Assembly (NCBI GenBank): GCA_900752215.1
Contig: CAADUO010000060.1
Coordinates: 32,081-96,080, forward strand
DNA from: an uncultured Collinsella sp.
Lineage (GTDB): Bacteria > Actinomycetota > Coriobacteriia > Coriobacteriales > Coriobacteriaceae
Direction: 5' to 3'
Length of the DNA: 64,000 bases
Positions 25,701-32,900 of the stretch are shown one piece after another (within the stretch, counting starts at the first letter, position 1; each line of letters opens with the position of its first letter). Made by a program: the position numbers and the translations under genes. Below the pieces are notes generated by a model, which worked only from the letters and a program-made list of their open reading frames with translations, was not told the origin of the DNA and did not search any database.

Positions 25701-25733
25701 CCACCACAAAGGTGCCTGTCCCCTTTGTGGTGG
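25701..25733. repeat. 33-bp palindrome with GGGACAGG core
   Basis: CCACCACAAAGG and its complement flank the core TGCCTGTCC. A copy in the opposite orientation with a single mismatch lies at 63860-63892, 38 kb away. The core motif recurs in several other palindromes of the window. Confidence 0.85.
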
Positions 25734-25743
25734 TTTTGGTCGG

Positions 25744-26367
25744 TTAGCCTTCGAGTTGGGCCACCTTGTAGCGGTAGGCTGCGGCGATGACGTCCTTGCA
25801 GCCTTCGCGGCCCAGCTTGGCGCGGTTGACGACGATGTCTTTACCGCTCGTCATCTTCCACTTGCCGGCGCTATAGCGCTTATAGAACGCCTCGCGCGCC
25901 TTCTGCTGCTGTTTGACCAGCTTGGCGCCCTTCTTTTTGTTAAGGCCACGCTTCTTGCGCACAATCTCGACGCGGTCCTCAAAGGGTGCGGTCACCAACA
26001 CGGCAATGTGGCTGGGGTTGTTGCGCAGCAGGTAATCGGACAGACGGCCTTCGATAATGCAGCTCTCGGTCTCGCCCAGATCCAAAATCACCTGGCTCAT
26101 CTTTTGGAACAACTTATCCGAGTACGAACGCGCATCGTAGCGGTCGGGCAGAAACGCCATGTTCTCCACGGCCAGACGCTCATCATAGGCGGCCATCTTA
26201 TCGAGCGACTCGCCCGCGCGCAGCGACGCACGTACCAGCAGCTCGTTATCGTACAGCGGAATCCCCAACTCGTCGGCAAGCATGCGGCCAATCTCGTGGC
26301 CCTCGGCGCCAAAGTCGCGCGCGATGGTAATGACCACAGGATTCTTCTTATTCTCCAGATCGCTCAT
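25744..26367 (-). CDS. Cytidylate kinase-like family protein
   Basis: The 207-residue protein is of the cytidylate-kinase-like family found in Firmicutes and Actinobacteria. It has a P-loop-like start (ITIARDFGAEGHEIGRMLA) where the usual GxxGxGK is degenerate, a lid-type basic region (RKKRGLNKKKGAK), and C-terminal SGKDIVVNRAKLG. The family's substrate is not settled; it lacks CMP-specific hallmarks, so true CMP kinase activity is doubtful. The ATG at 26367 is chosen because AAAGGA lies 6-7 bp upstream. GGGACAG-type palindromes sit directly on both sides (25701-25733 and 26385-26413). Confidence 0.82.
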   Translation of the reverse strand: MSDLENKKNPVVITIARDFGAEGHEIGRMLADELGIPLYDNELLVRASLRAGESLDKMAAYDERLAVENMAFLPDRYDARSYSDKLFQKMSQVILDLGETESCIIEGRLSDYLLRNNPSHIAVLVTAPFEDRVEIVRKKRGLNKKKGAKLVKQQQKAREAFYKRYSAGKWKMTSGKDIVVNRAKLGREGCKDVIAAAYRYKVAQLEG

Positions 26368-26384
26368 CGCGATTCCTTTCTCCA

Positions 26385-26413
26385 TGTGACAAAGGGGCTG
26401 TCCCTTTGCCACA
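26385..26413. repeat. 29-bp palindrome with CTGTCCC core
   Basis: TGTGACAAAGGG and CCCTTTGCCACA pair around GCTGT with one mismatch. It separates the ABC permease gene from the kinase-like gene and shares its core and AAAGG flanks with the 25701 palindrome. Confidence 0.75.
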
Positions 26414-26415
26414 TT

Positions 26416-27054
26416 CTACGCTGCCACCATTCGCCTCTGATATGCGCGAACCAGCAGCGAGATACCAAAGTTGAGCACAAAGTACATCGCAAACACCAGG
26501 CCGTAGAGCATAAGCACCTGCGACAGGTCGATCGCGTGGGCCATCACCACGTTTGCCGTGTACATGAGCTCGGCCACGTTAATGCCCGAAAGATACGAGC
26601 TGTCCTTAATGACGGTCGTGCACTGGCTAAACAGCGCCGGAATGATCGTCTTAAACGTCTGCGGCAAAATGATGTAGCGCATGGTGGCAAAGAAGCCGAA
26701 GCCCTGGCTCTGCGCTGCCTCAAACTGGCCGCGCGGAATCGAGTTGAGGCCGCCGCGCACAATCTCGGCCATAACAGCGCTGGTAAACAGCGTAAAGGCG
26801 ATGGTCGAAATCACAATGTCCAAACCCTGCACCGTAAAGTAGATAAACAGGATCCACAGCAGGTTTGGCGTGCAACGGAACAGTTCGATATAGGCGCTCA
26901 CCAAAATACGGAACGGGCGGGGCGCATAGCTCTTAACGAGCGCCAGCACCGTGCCAAAGATGAGCGAGAAAAAGATCGACAGCGCCGAGATCTCGATTGT
27001 CTTAACAAAGCCGCCCCAAATGTAGAGCAGGTTGGTCGCGTTGAAGATTTCCAT
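26416..27054 (-). CDS. Amino-acid ABC transporter permease, second subunit
   Basis: The 212-residue HisM/GlnP-type permease has about five membrane helices and the cytoplasmic EAA loop (EAAQSQGFGFFATMRYIILPQ) that docks to the ATPase. It is the last gene of a four-gene uptake operon (ATPase, binding protein, permease, permease). It lies 3 bp after the partner permease's stop, so they are co-translated. Permease heterodimers of this type take up polar amino acids such as glutamine, histidine or arginine; the ligand cannot be fixed from sequence. Confidence 0.92.
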   Translation of the reverse strand: MEIFNATNLLYIWGGFVKTIEISALSIFFSLIFGTVLALVKSYAPRPFRILVSAYIELFRCTPNLLWILFIYFTVQGLDIVISTIAFTLFTSAVMAEIVRGGLNSIPRGQFEAAQSQGFGFFATMRYIILPQTFKTIIPALFSQCTTVIKDSSYLSGINVAELMYTANVVMAHAIDLSQVLMLYGLVFAMYFVLNFGISLLVRAYQRRMVAA

Positions 27055-27057
27055 GCG

Positions 27058-27804
27058 CTAGGCCTCCTCTACGTTGTCGAGCCCCAGCTCGGCCAGGCTC
27101 ACGCCGCGCGGACGCTCCTTGGAGCGGCGCTCGAGCCACTGCACCAGCATGGCGAGCGGAAAGCAGATGATGAAGTACATAAGGCAGCAGACGATGTATC
27201 CCTGCAGGTAGCCGTACAGACTCACAAAGTTGTCGGAACGGTACATAAGGTCGCCGCCGGCCACAAGCGCCAGCACCGACGTATTCTTGACCAGGTTGAG
27301 CGCCTGGTTGCACAGCGGCGGCAGAATGATCTTGAATGTCTGGGGCAGTACGATGTACCAGTACGCCTGCGCACGGGTGAAGCCCTGGCTCTGGGCCGCC
27401 TCCATCTGACCGCGCGGAACCGCCTCGATACCAGTGCGGATGACCTCCGAAATGTAGGCCGCGTGATACAGGCCCACGCCCAAGAAGCCCAGCACGAACG
27501 GAGCGATGCGCACCGGCTGGTCGGCACCGGTTATGGCCTGCAAAAACTGCGGACCGGCCATGTACATAAAGAGCACCTGTACGGGCAACGGGGTGTTCTG
27601 GTAAAACTCCACGTACGCGCGGCTTATGGCGCGCAGCACGCGCGAACGAGTGGTAGAGAACACGCCCAGCAGCGTGCCCAGCACCAGCGACAACAGCAGA
27701 CCGGCAACGACCACCTGTAGCGTCACGCCAAAGCCCTCCCAGAAGGGCCCCATATTTTGAAATGTCGTCGACCAACGGTCGGCGTCAAATAATCCTTCGA
27801 GCAT
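27058..27804 (-). CDS. Amino-acid ABC transporter permease, first subunit
   Basis: The 248-residue permease carries the EAA-loop signature EAAQSQGFTRAQAYWYIVLPQ near residue 155 and about five to six membrane helices. It ends in a charged cytoplasmic tail. AAGGAAGG lies 7 bp upstream of the ATG at 27804; a longer frame to 27987 has no such site and reads into the gap before the binding-protein gene. It pairs with the neighbouring 212-residue permease to form the channel. Confidence 0.92.
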   Translation of the reverse strand: MLEGLFDADRWSTTFQNMGPFWEGFGVTLQVVVAGLLLSLVLGTLLGVFSTTRSRVLRAISRAYVEFYQNTPLPVQVLFMYMAGPQFLQAITGADQPVRIAPFVLGFLGVGLYHAAYISEVIRTGIEAVPRGQMEAAQSQGFTRAQAYWYIVLPQTFKIILPPLCNQALNLVKNTSVLALVAGGDLMYRSDNFVSLYGYLQGYIVCCLMYFIICFPLAMLVQWLERRSKERPRGVSLAELGLDNVEEA

Positions 27805-27829
27805 TTGATTCCTTCCTTGGACGATGCGC

Positions 27830-28705
27830 CTATACAAGACCCCAGGTCTTGACCTCTTGGTCGAGCCAGCCATCGGCCAGGCGATCGCAAACCACCTGAT
27901 CGACCACAGCCGAAAGGTCGCAGCCCTTCTTGGTCGCCACGCCGTAGCCCTGCTCGCCAAACTTGACCTCGGGCTGCAGCAGCTCAACGGTCTCGTTCAT
28001 GTAACCGGCCAGCGTGGAGCGGTCCATGGCAAAGACGTCGATATTGCCGGCGTCGAGCGAACTCTTGATGATGGGATAGCCGCTAAAGGCCCTAAACTCG
28101 GGCTTGCAGCTAAAGCCGTTGTCCTTGATCATCTGCTCGATCAGGCCCTGCGTGGTGGCACCCTGGCTCACGCCAATGACCTTGCCGTCCAGATCCTCAA
28201 TCGAGGTAAAGCCCGAACGCTTCTTGACCATGAGTCCCACGTAGTCGGTGCGGTACGGCGTCGAGAAATCCCAGCTCTTCTTGCGCTCGTCGGTGATGGT
28301 GTAGGTCGCCGCGACCACGTCGAGTTGGCCGTTATCGATCAGTGGGCCGCGCGTCTTGGGCGTTACGTCGGTAAACTCGACAAGCTCCTGGGCACGAGCC
28401 TTCTTGTAGCTCACACCAAAGACGGCAGCGGCGATCTGGTAGCACAAATCGACTTCCATGCCCTCAAAGCGGCCCTTGGCGGTGTCGTAATAGCCGTAGC
28501 CGGGAACATCCTTCTTAACGCCGGCATTCAGATGGCCACGCGACTTGATGGCCGCAAGCTTGGACCCCTTGTCGGAGCCCTCACCGCTGGTGGAGTTGCC
28601 GCAACCGGTAAGCGCGGTCCCCGTCAGCGCGAGCATGCCGGCGCCAGCCAGCTGCAAAAAGTGACGGCGCGACACGGCCGCCCTCGTCATATCCGTCATG
28701 TCCAT
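27830..28705 (-). CDS. Amino-acid ABC transporter substrate-binding lipoprotein
   Basis: This 291-residue solute-binding protein of family 3 captures an amino acid outside the cell. The N-terminus has twin arginines (SRRHFLQLAGAG) followed by a hydrophobic stretch and a lipobox ending LTGC, so it is probably Tat-exported and lipid-anchored. Family landmarks are GMEVDLCYQIAAAVFG and the conserved DVVAATYTITDERKKSWDFS hinge region. The gene starts 8 bp after the ATPase stop. The first ATG (28705) is used, but 28699 is equally possible. Confidence 0.92.
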   Translation of the reverse strand: MDMTDMTRAAVSRRHFLQLAGAGMLALTGTALTGCGNSTSGEGSDKGSKLAAIKSRGHLNAGVKKDVPGYGYYDTAKGRFEGMEVDLCYQIAAAVFGVSYKKARAQELVEFTDVTPKTRGPLIDNGQLDVVAATYTITDERKKSWDFSTPYRTDYVGLMVKKRSGFTSIEDLDGKVIGVSQGATTQGLIEQMIKDNGFSCKPEFRAFSGYPIIKSSLDAGNIDVFAMDRSTLAGYMNETVELLQPEVKFGEQGYGVATKKGCDLSAVVDQVVCDRLADGWLDQEVKTWGLV

Positions 28706-28713
28706 CACCGCGC

Positions 28714-29445
28714 CTAGTGCAGAATCTTGGACAGGAACTCGCGGCAACGCGGGTTCTCGGGGTTATCGAAGAAGTGCTCGGGCGTGCCCTCCTCCAGAAT
28801 GCGGCCGTCCTCCATAAAGATGACGCGGTCGGCCACCTGGCGCGCAAAGCCCATCTCGTGCGTCACGCAGATCATGGTGATGTCCTCCTGCGCGAGCTCA
28901 ATCATAACGTCCAGTACCTCCTGGACCATCTCGGGGTCGAGCGCCGAGGTCGGCTCGTCAAACAGGATGATAGGCTGCTTGGTGCACAGGGCACGGGCGA
29001 TGGCGATGCGCTGCTGCTGACCGCCCGAGAGATTCTGCGGATACTCGCCAGCCTTATGCGCCATGCCGACGCGCTTGAGCGCGGCGATGGCGATCTCGGT
29101 CGCCTCCTCCTTGCTCTTCTTTTGCAGCTTGATGGGTGCGAGCGTCAGGTTGCCCAGCACCGTCATGTTGGGATACAGGTTGAACTGCTGAAACACCATG
29201 GAGCTGTACTTGCGAGCCATCTCCAGGTGATTCTTTTTGGTGAGCGGCGTACCGTCGATGACGACCTCGCCCGACGTGGGCTCCTCCAGATAATCGACGC
29301 AACGGATGAGCGTCGACTTACCCGAGCCGGAAGGCCCGATCATTACGAGCTTCTCGCCGCGCTTGACGGTGAGATTGATATCTTTGAGCACATGCAGGTC
29401 GCCAAAGTACTTGTTGAGATGCTTGATCTCGATCATGTCTGCCAT
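28714..29445 (-). CDS. Amino-acid ABC transporter ATPase (GlnQ/HisP type)
   Basis: The 243-residue ATPase is the first gene of the uptake operon. Walker A is GPSGSGKST near residue 38, the Q-loop is VFQQFNLYPNMT, the signature is LSGGQQQRIAIARAL, and Walker B is IILFDEPTSALDPE. This is the polar amino-acid importer subclass. GGGAAGGGAC stands before the ATG at 29445. The remaining operon encodes the binding protein and two permeases, so the system is complete. Confidence 0.95.
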   Translation of the reverse strand: MADMIEIKHLNKYFGDLHVLKDINLTVKRGEKLVMIGPSGSGKSTLIRCVDYLEEPTSGEVVIDGTPLTKKNHLEMARKYSSMVFQQFNLYPNMTVLGNLTLAPIKLQKKSKEEATEIAIAALKRVGMAHKAGEYPQNLSGGQQQRIAIARALCTKQPIILFDEPTSALDPEMVQEVLDVMIELAQEDITMICVTHEMGFARQVADRVIFMEDGRILEEGTPEHFFDNPENPRCREFLSKILH

Positions 29446-29550
29446 GAATGTCCCTTCCCTGCGTTTACACGAGTTGAACTATTGTACGGAAAGAACCACA
29501 TTTCCGCAGCCCACACCACATTCCCGTAAAGAACCCGCAACCTTCCACCC

Positions 29551-29619
29551 ACTCATTGGGGACAGACTTAAATGAGTACCTGCTCATTGGGCACTCATTT
29601 AAGCCTGTCCCCAATGAGT
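29551..29619. repeat. 69-bp nested palindrome with GGGGACAG core
   Basis: The arms read ACTCATTGGGGACAG, then CTTAAATGAGT, and recur inverted (ACTCATTTAAG, then CTGTCCCCAATGAGT) with only one mismatch in 27 bp. The 15-nt loop contains another CTCATTGGGC copy. It lies between the ABC operon promoter and the yqeY terminator. Confidence 0.88.
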
Positions 29620-29630
29620 GCCCAGCCCAG

Positions 29631-29664
29631 CAAAAAGGGGCGCGACCATGACGGCCACGCCCCC
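29631..29664 (-). terminator. Intrinsic terminator of the yqeY gene
   Basis: On the minus strand GGGGCG and CGCCCC pair across an imperfect inner stem (GCC with GG-C), followed by five T residues, about 30 bp past the yqeY stop. Confidence 0.8.
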
Positions 29665-29692
29665 TCAGCCTCAACTGTGTGCCACTCGGCCC

Positions 29693-30136
29693 CTACGCGA
29701 GGCGGGCTCCGACGATCTTTGCCGCGGCAGGCTTATCGAAGTTGCCGCCGGTGGCCTTGCCCAGGGCACCCATGACCTGACCCATCTGCTTCTTGGACGT
29801 GGCACCCAGCTCGGCGATGACCTGCTCAATCAGGGCCTCGAGCTCCTCGCCCGAAACCTGCGCGGGCAGCAGGCTCTCCAGAATCTTGACCTGCTCGGTC
29901 AGGTTGTCGGTACGCTCTTGGTCGGTGCCGGCCTTGATGGACATCTCCAGCGTCTCGCTCGTCTGCTTGATCAGACGCTTGATCATGCTGTTGACGTCTT
30001 CCTCGGTCACATCGCGGCGCTCGTTGACCTCGATATTCTTCACCTCGGCCTTAACCTGGCGAATGATGGACAGGCGAACCTTGTCCTTGGCCTTCATGGC
30101 CGCGATCATTTCTTTCTGCAGCTCTTCGTTGGTCAT
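29693..30136 (-). CDS. yqeY: GatB/YqeY domain protein
   Basis: The 147-residue protein is a stand-alone YqeY, matching the helical tail domain of the GatB amidotransferase subunit. It carries the family end pattern MGQVMGALGKATGGNFDKPAAAKIV. YqeY is widespread and probably tRNA-linked, but its role is undefined. GAGGA lies about 8 bp before the ATG at 30136. It is downstream of the PrsA-like foldase gene with a 54-bp gap and likely shares its transcript. Confidence 0.93.
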   Translation of the reverse strand: MTNEELQKEMIAAMKAKDKVRLSIIRQVKAEVKNIEVNERRDVTEEDVNSMIKRLIKQTSETLEMSIKAGTDQERTDNLTEQVKILESLLPAQVSGEELEALIEQVIAELGATSKKQMGQVMGALGKATGGNFDKPAAAKIVGARLA

Positions 30137-30190
30137 CTGCAAATCCTCTCTAATAGCGTGGGCGGCACTCACGCGAGCACCGCCCCATGG

Positions 30191-31411
30191 TTACTCAGTC
30201 TTCGACGAATCGTCGGTCGAACTCTTGGTGACGCCCTTCAGACTCACGTTATAGGGTACGTCCTTGGGCATGGGGTTGACGGTGATGTCGGCATCCTTCT
30301 TGTACTGCTCCAGCCACTCGCTGTACGCGGTGCTGGCCGCTTGCGTCTTCACCACGTTGGAGACGTACTTTTTGATGTCCTTGGGCACCTGGTTGATGTC
30401 ATCAACCTGATTATCGACATGGAAGTAGTCGGTGCACTTGATGATGTGGTAGCCATAGGTCGACTCGACGACTTCGCTCACGTCGCCCTTGTTGAGTCCC
30501 TCGAGCGCCGTCTGGTAGCTGTCGACGAAAGTGGTGAGCTTATCCCAGCCCACATCGCCCTTCTTCTCCTTGGAACCGGTGTCCTCGGAGTACTGCTCAA
30601 CGGCGTCCTCAAAGCTCAGCTCACCGGAGTTGATCTTGCCCAGGCACTCCTGCGCCTTGGCCTTGGCGGCAGCCTTGTCCTCGTCGGAAGCGTCGGAATC
30701 AACCTTGATCAGGATGTTCGACGAGCGGCGGGCGTCGTTGTAGCTGGACAGGTTTTCGTTGATGTAATCGACAATCTCGCTGTCCTTGGGCTTGCTCGTG
30801 GGCGCGACGGCATCCTTGAGTTTCTGCTGCGCCAGACTCTCCTTGAGTGAGTCCTTGTAGGTGTCCTCGGTATAGCCGTAGGTCTTGAGGGTCTTCTTAA
30901 AAGCCTTGGCGCCGCCCGCGCTCTTGCACGCGTCCTTCCAAGCCTTCTCGACCTCCTCGTCCGACACCGTAACGCCGTTTTCCTTCTGTGCCTGTTGAAG
31001 CAGAATCTGCTGCGTGTAGGAGTCGATGAGTTGCTTGCGGTACTTCTTGGGCGTGAGGTCGTTGTCAACCAGATACTGCGCCCAGTCCTTGTCCTTGGTG
31101 TAGCCGTAGGACGTGCGCATGCTCATGATCTGCTTGGTCACGGTGTCCTCGGTGAGGTTGGTGCCGTTGATAGTTGCAGCAACACCGCCGGTCAGCTTGT
31201 AGCCCGAGGTGTCCTCGGCCTGCGACATAAGGCCGGAGCACGCCATCGCCGAGACGGAAAGCAGCATCGCCAGCACGCCGATGACCACCAGAACGATCTT
31301 GACGGTCTTAGACACGTACGTCTTGCGCTGCTTCTTGCGAGAGCTGGAGGCAGCGCGGGCCTGCTGCTCGGGCGTCGGCGCGACCTCGGGGTTCTTTTTC
31401 TTATTTGCCAT
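30191..31411 (-). CDS. Membrane-anchored peptidyl-prolyl isomerase (PrsA/SurA-like)
   Basis: This 406-residue extracytoplasmic foldase begins with a basic, proline-containing cytoplasmic stretch and one hydrophobic segment (about residues 38-60). The segment ends in SAMAC, which may act as a lipobox. A SurA-N-like chaperone region follows (residues 80-220), then a parvulin domain (about 235-335) with ILIKVDSDA, YSEDTGSKEKKGDVGW and VVESTYGYHIIK. Such proteins help secreted proteins fold outside the membrane. AAAGG lies 6 bp before the ATG at 31411. Confidence 0.9.
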   Translation of the reverse strand: MANKKKNPEVAPTPEQQARAASSSRKKQRKTYVSKTVKIVLVVIGVLAMLLSVSAMACSGLMSQAEDTSGYKLTGGVAATINGTNLTEDTVTKQIMSMRTSYGYTKDKDWAQYLVDNDLTPKKYRKQLIDSYTQQILLQQAQKENGVTVSDEEVEKAWKDACKSAGGAKAFKKTLKTYGYTEDTYKDSLKESLAQQKLKDAVAPTSKPKDSEIVDYINENLSSYNDARRSSNILIKVDSDASDEDKAAAKAKAQECLGKINSGELSFEDAVEQYSEDTGSKEKKGDVGWDKLTTFVDSYQTALEGLNKGDVSEVVESTYGYHIIKCTDYFHVDNQVDDINQVPKDIKKYVSNVVKTQAASTAYSEWLEQYKKDADITVNPMPKDVPYNVSLKGVTKSSTDDSSKTE

Positions 31412-31483
31412 AGTTGGCCTTTCGCATAACGAATCGAACAAACGCCATTGTGTCACAACGCAGCCCCCGCGGCACGCTTGGTG

Positions 31484-31571
31484 CATTGGGGACAGGTTAA
31501 TCTGCACCATTTTGGTGCAAAGGGGACAGATGTGGCAGCCGGCAGTTAGGGACAGTCCCCAAGTGCCGGCT
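31484..31571. repeat. Cluster of GGGACAG motifs and palindromes
   Basis: Three GGGACAG motifs lie within 70 bp. TGCACC and GGTGCA form a small hairpin at 31503-31518. At 31537-31571 AGCCGGCA and TGCCGGCT close a 35-bp near-perfect palindrome centred on GGGACAGTCCC. It fills the gap between the foldase start and the PTS IIA stop. Confidence 0.75.
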
Positions 31572-31581
31572 CAGCCATACC

Positions 31582-32046
31582 TTAGAAGTGACGGCGGATG
31601 GCGTCGACCATGCCCTGGAGCGTGGTCTGGCCGAGCACGTCGGCTGCGGCATCGGCGTCCATAAAGATGTTCATGAGCGCCTGCAGGGCCTCGACCTGGC
31701 CGCCCGGCTCGGCGATGCCCAGATTGATGACGATCTGCGCCGGCACCGGAGCGCCCATGCCAGCCATAGCGTTAAATGTCACGGGCGCGGCGGGCTTCAC
31801 CACCGCGATATAGGGCTTGGCCACAAATCCCGGATCGGTATGCGGAATGGCAATGTTTGCCGCCGGCATGGCTAGACCCGTGGGATAGGCATCCTCGCGC
31901 GTGCGAACGGCGTCGAGCCAACCGTCGGCAATGTAGCCACGTGGTGCAAGCTCGCCCTCGAGCCGCGCAAACACCTCATCCGGCGTTGCGCACTCCCAAT
32001 CAAAAAACACCAGCTCAGGCGTAAACAGCGCTTCGTTATCCGCCAT
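31582..32046 (-). CDS. Orphan PTS IIA component, fructose/galactitol type
   Basis: The 154-residue protein is a PTS EIIA of the mannitol-fructose/galactitol superfamily. The phosphorylated histidine is in NIAIPHTD near residue 69. IIA accepts phosphate from HPr and passes it to IIB. No matching IIB or IIC lies beside it; the PTS genes at 42.7-44.8 kb are of the unrelated mannose class and cannot use this fold. It may serve a distant transporter or act as a regulatory subunit. GAGAGGTGAG stands just before the ATG at 32046. Confidence 0.85.
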   Translation of the reverse strand: MADNEALFTPELVFFDWECATPDEVFARLEGELAPRGYIADGWLDAVRTREDAYPTGLAMPAANIAIPHTDPGFVAKPYIAVVKPAAPVTFNAMAGMGAPVPAQIVINLGIAEPGGQVEALQALMNIFMDADAAADVLGQTTLQGMVDAIRRHF

Positions 32047-32128
32047 GCGCTCACCTCTCTCACCTAGTCACCTGGGACGTTCTTGAATGACCAGTCGTTA
32101 AAGACCGTCCCCGATGACTACCCAAAAC

Positions 32129-32166
32129 AAAAGGTGGCCACGCGCGCCTTGGCGCCAATGACCACC
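32129..32166 (-). terminator. Intrinsic terminator of purN
   Basis: On the minus strand GGTGG-CA-GGCGCC pairs with GGCGC-TG-CCACC, followed by TTTTG. Just beyond it, GGGACG and CGTCCC near 32081-32112 form a second hairpin of the GGGAC type. Confidence 0.75.
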
Positions 32167-32198
32167 CTGACTACTCGGCTAAATTGTACTGTGCGCCG

Positions 32199-32900
32199 CT
32201 AGCCGCGAGGCGCGTCAATTGCGACCTTGCCGCTCTCCAGCACGTGGACGCGGCCGTCGGCGAGCATCTGCACGACCTCGGGATACAACACGTGCTCAAT
32301 CGCGTGGATGTGCTCCTCGAGCGTGTCGACATCCCAACCTTCCTCGACAGCCAGCGCGCGCTGGGCGATGATGGGGCCGTTGTCGTAGATCTCGTTGGCA
32401 AAGTGCACGGTCACGCCGGTCACCTTGACACCGCGCGCAAAGGCATCGTCAATCGCATGCGCACCGGTAAAGCTCGGCAGCAGTGCCGGATGCAAGTTGA
32501 CCACGCGGTTGGGAAACGCCGCCAGCAGCGGCGTGTGCACCATGCGCATGTAGCCGGCCATGACCACATACTCGCAGCCGCGTTCGAGCAGCTCGTGCGC
32601 GATGATCTCGTCGGCGGCAATAGGGTCGGCGTAGACATCCTTGGACAGCGTGAGCGTCTGGATGCCCGCGCGCTCAGCGCGCTGCAAACCCTTAGCCGAA
32701 GGACGGCTCGACACCACAAGCTCAATCGAAGCGTTGAGTTTGCCGGCAGCGATCAGATCGATCAGCGCCTGCAGGTTGGTACCCGAACCGCTGATGAGCA
32801 CACCGATCTTGAGCGGCTCGGCCGTATCGGTGCCGGTCGGACGGGTATAGGGCACAAAGCCCAGGCTCTCGGCAGCAGCCATCTGCTCGTTAGCGCTCAT
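32199..32900 (-). CDS. purN: Phosphoribosylglycinamide formyltransferase
   Basis: PurN transfers a formyl group from 10-formyl-THF to GAR in purine synthesis. The 233-residue protein has the phosphate loop ISGSGTNLQAL near residue 37 and the catalytic Asn/His/Asp in NLHPALLPSFTGAH and EIYDNGPI. About 25 extra N-terminal residues precede the usual start. Its first 11 bases overlap the end of purM, indicating translational coupling. Confidence 0.96.
   Translation of the reverse strand: MSANEQMAAAESLGFVPYTRPTGTDTAEPLKIGVLISGSGTNLQALIDLIAAGKLNASIELVVSSRPSAKGLQRAERAGIQTLTLSKDVYADPIAADEIIAHELLERGCEYVVMAGYMRMVHTPLLAAFPNRVVNLHPALLPSFTGAHAIDDAFARGVKVTGVTVHFANEIYDNGPIIAQRALAVEEGWDVDTLEEHIHAIEHVLYPEVVQMLADGRVHVLESGKVAIDAPRG

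Noticed and set aside
25756..27720. 654-codon open frame opposite the kinase-like and permease genes
   Set aside because: It spans several real minus-strand genes and their gaps; the composition is typical of an antisense shadow.
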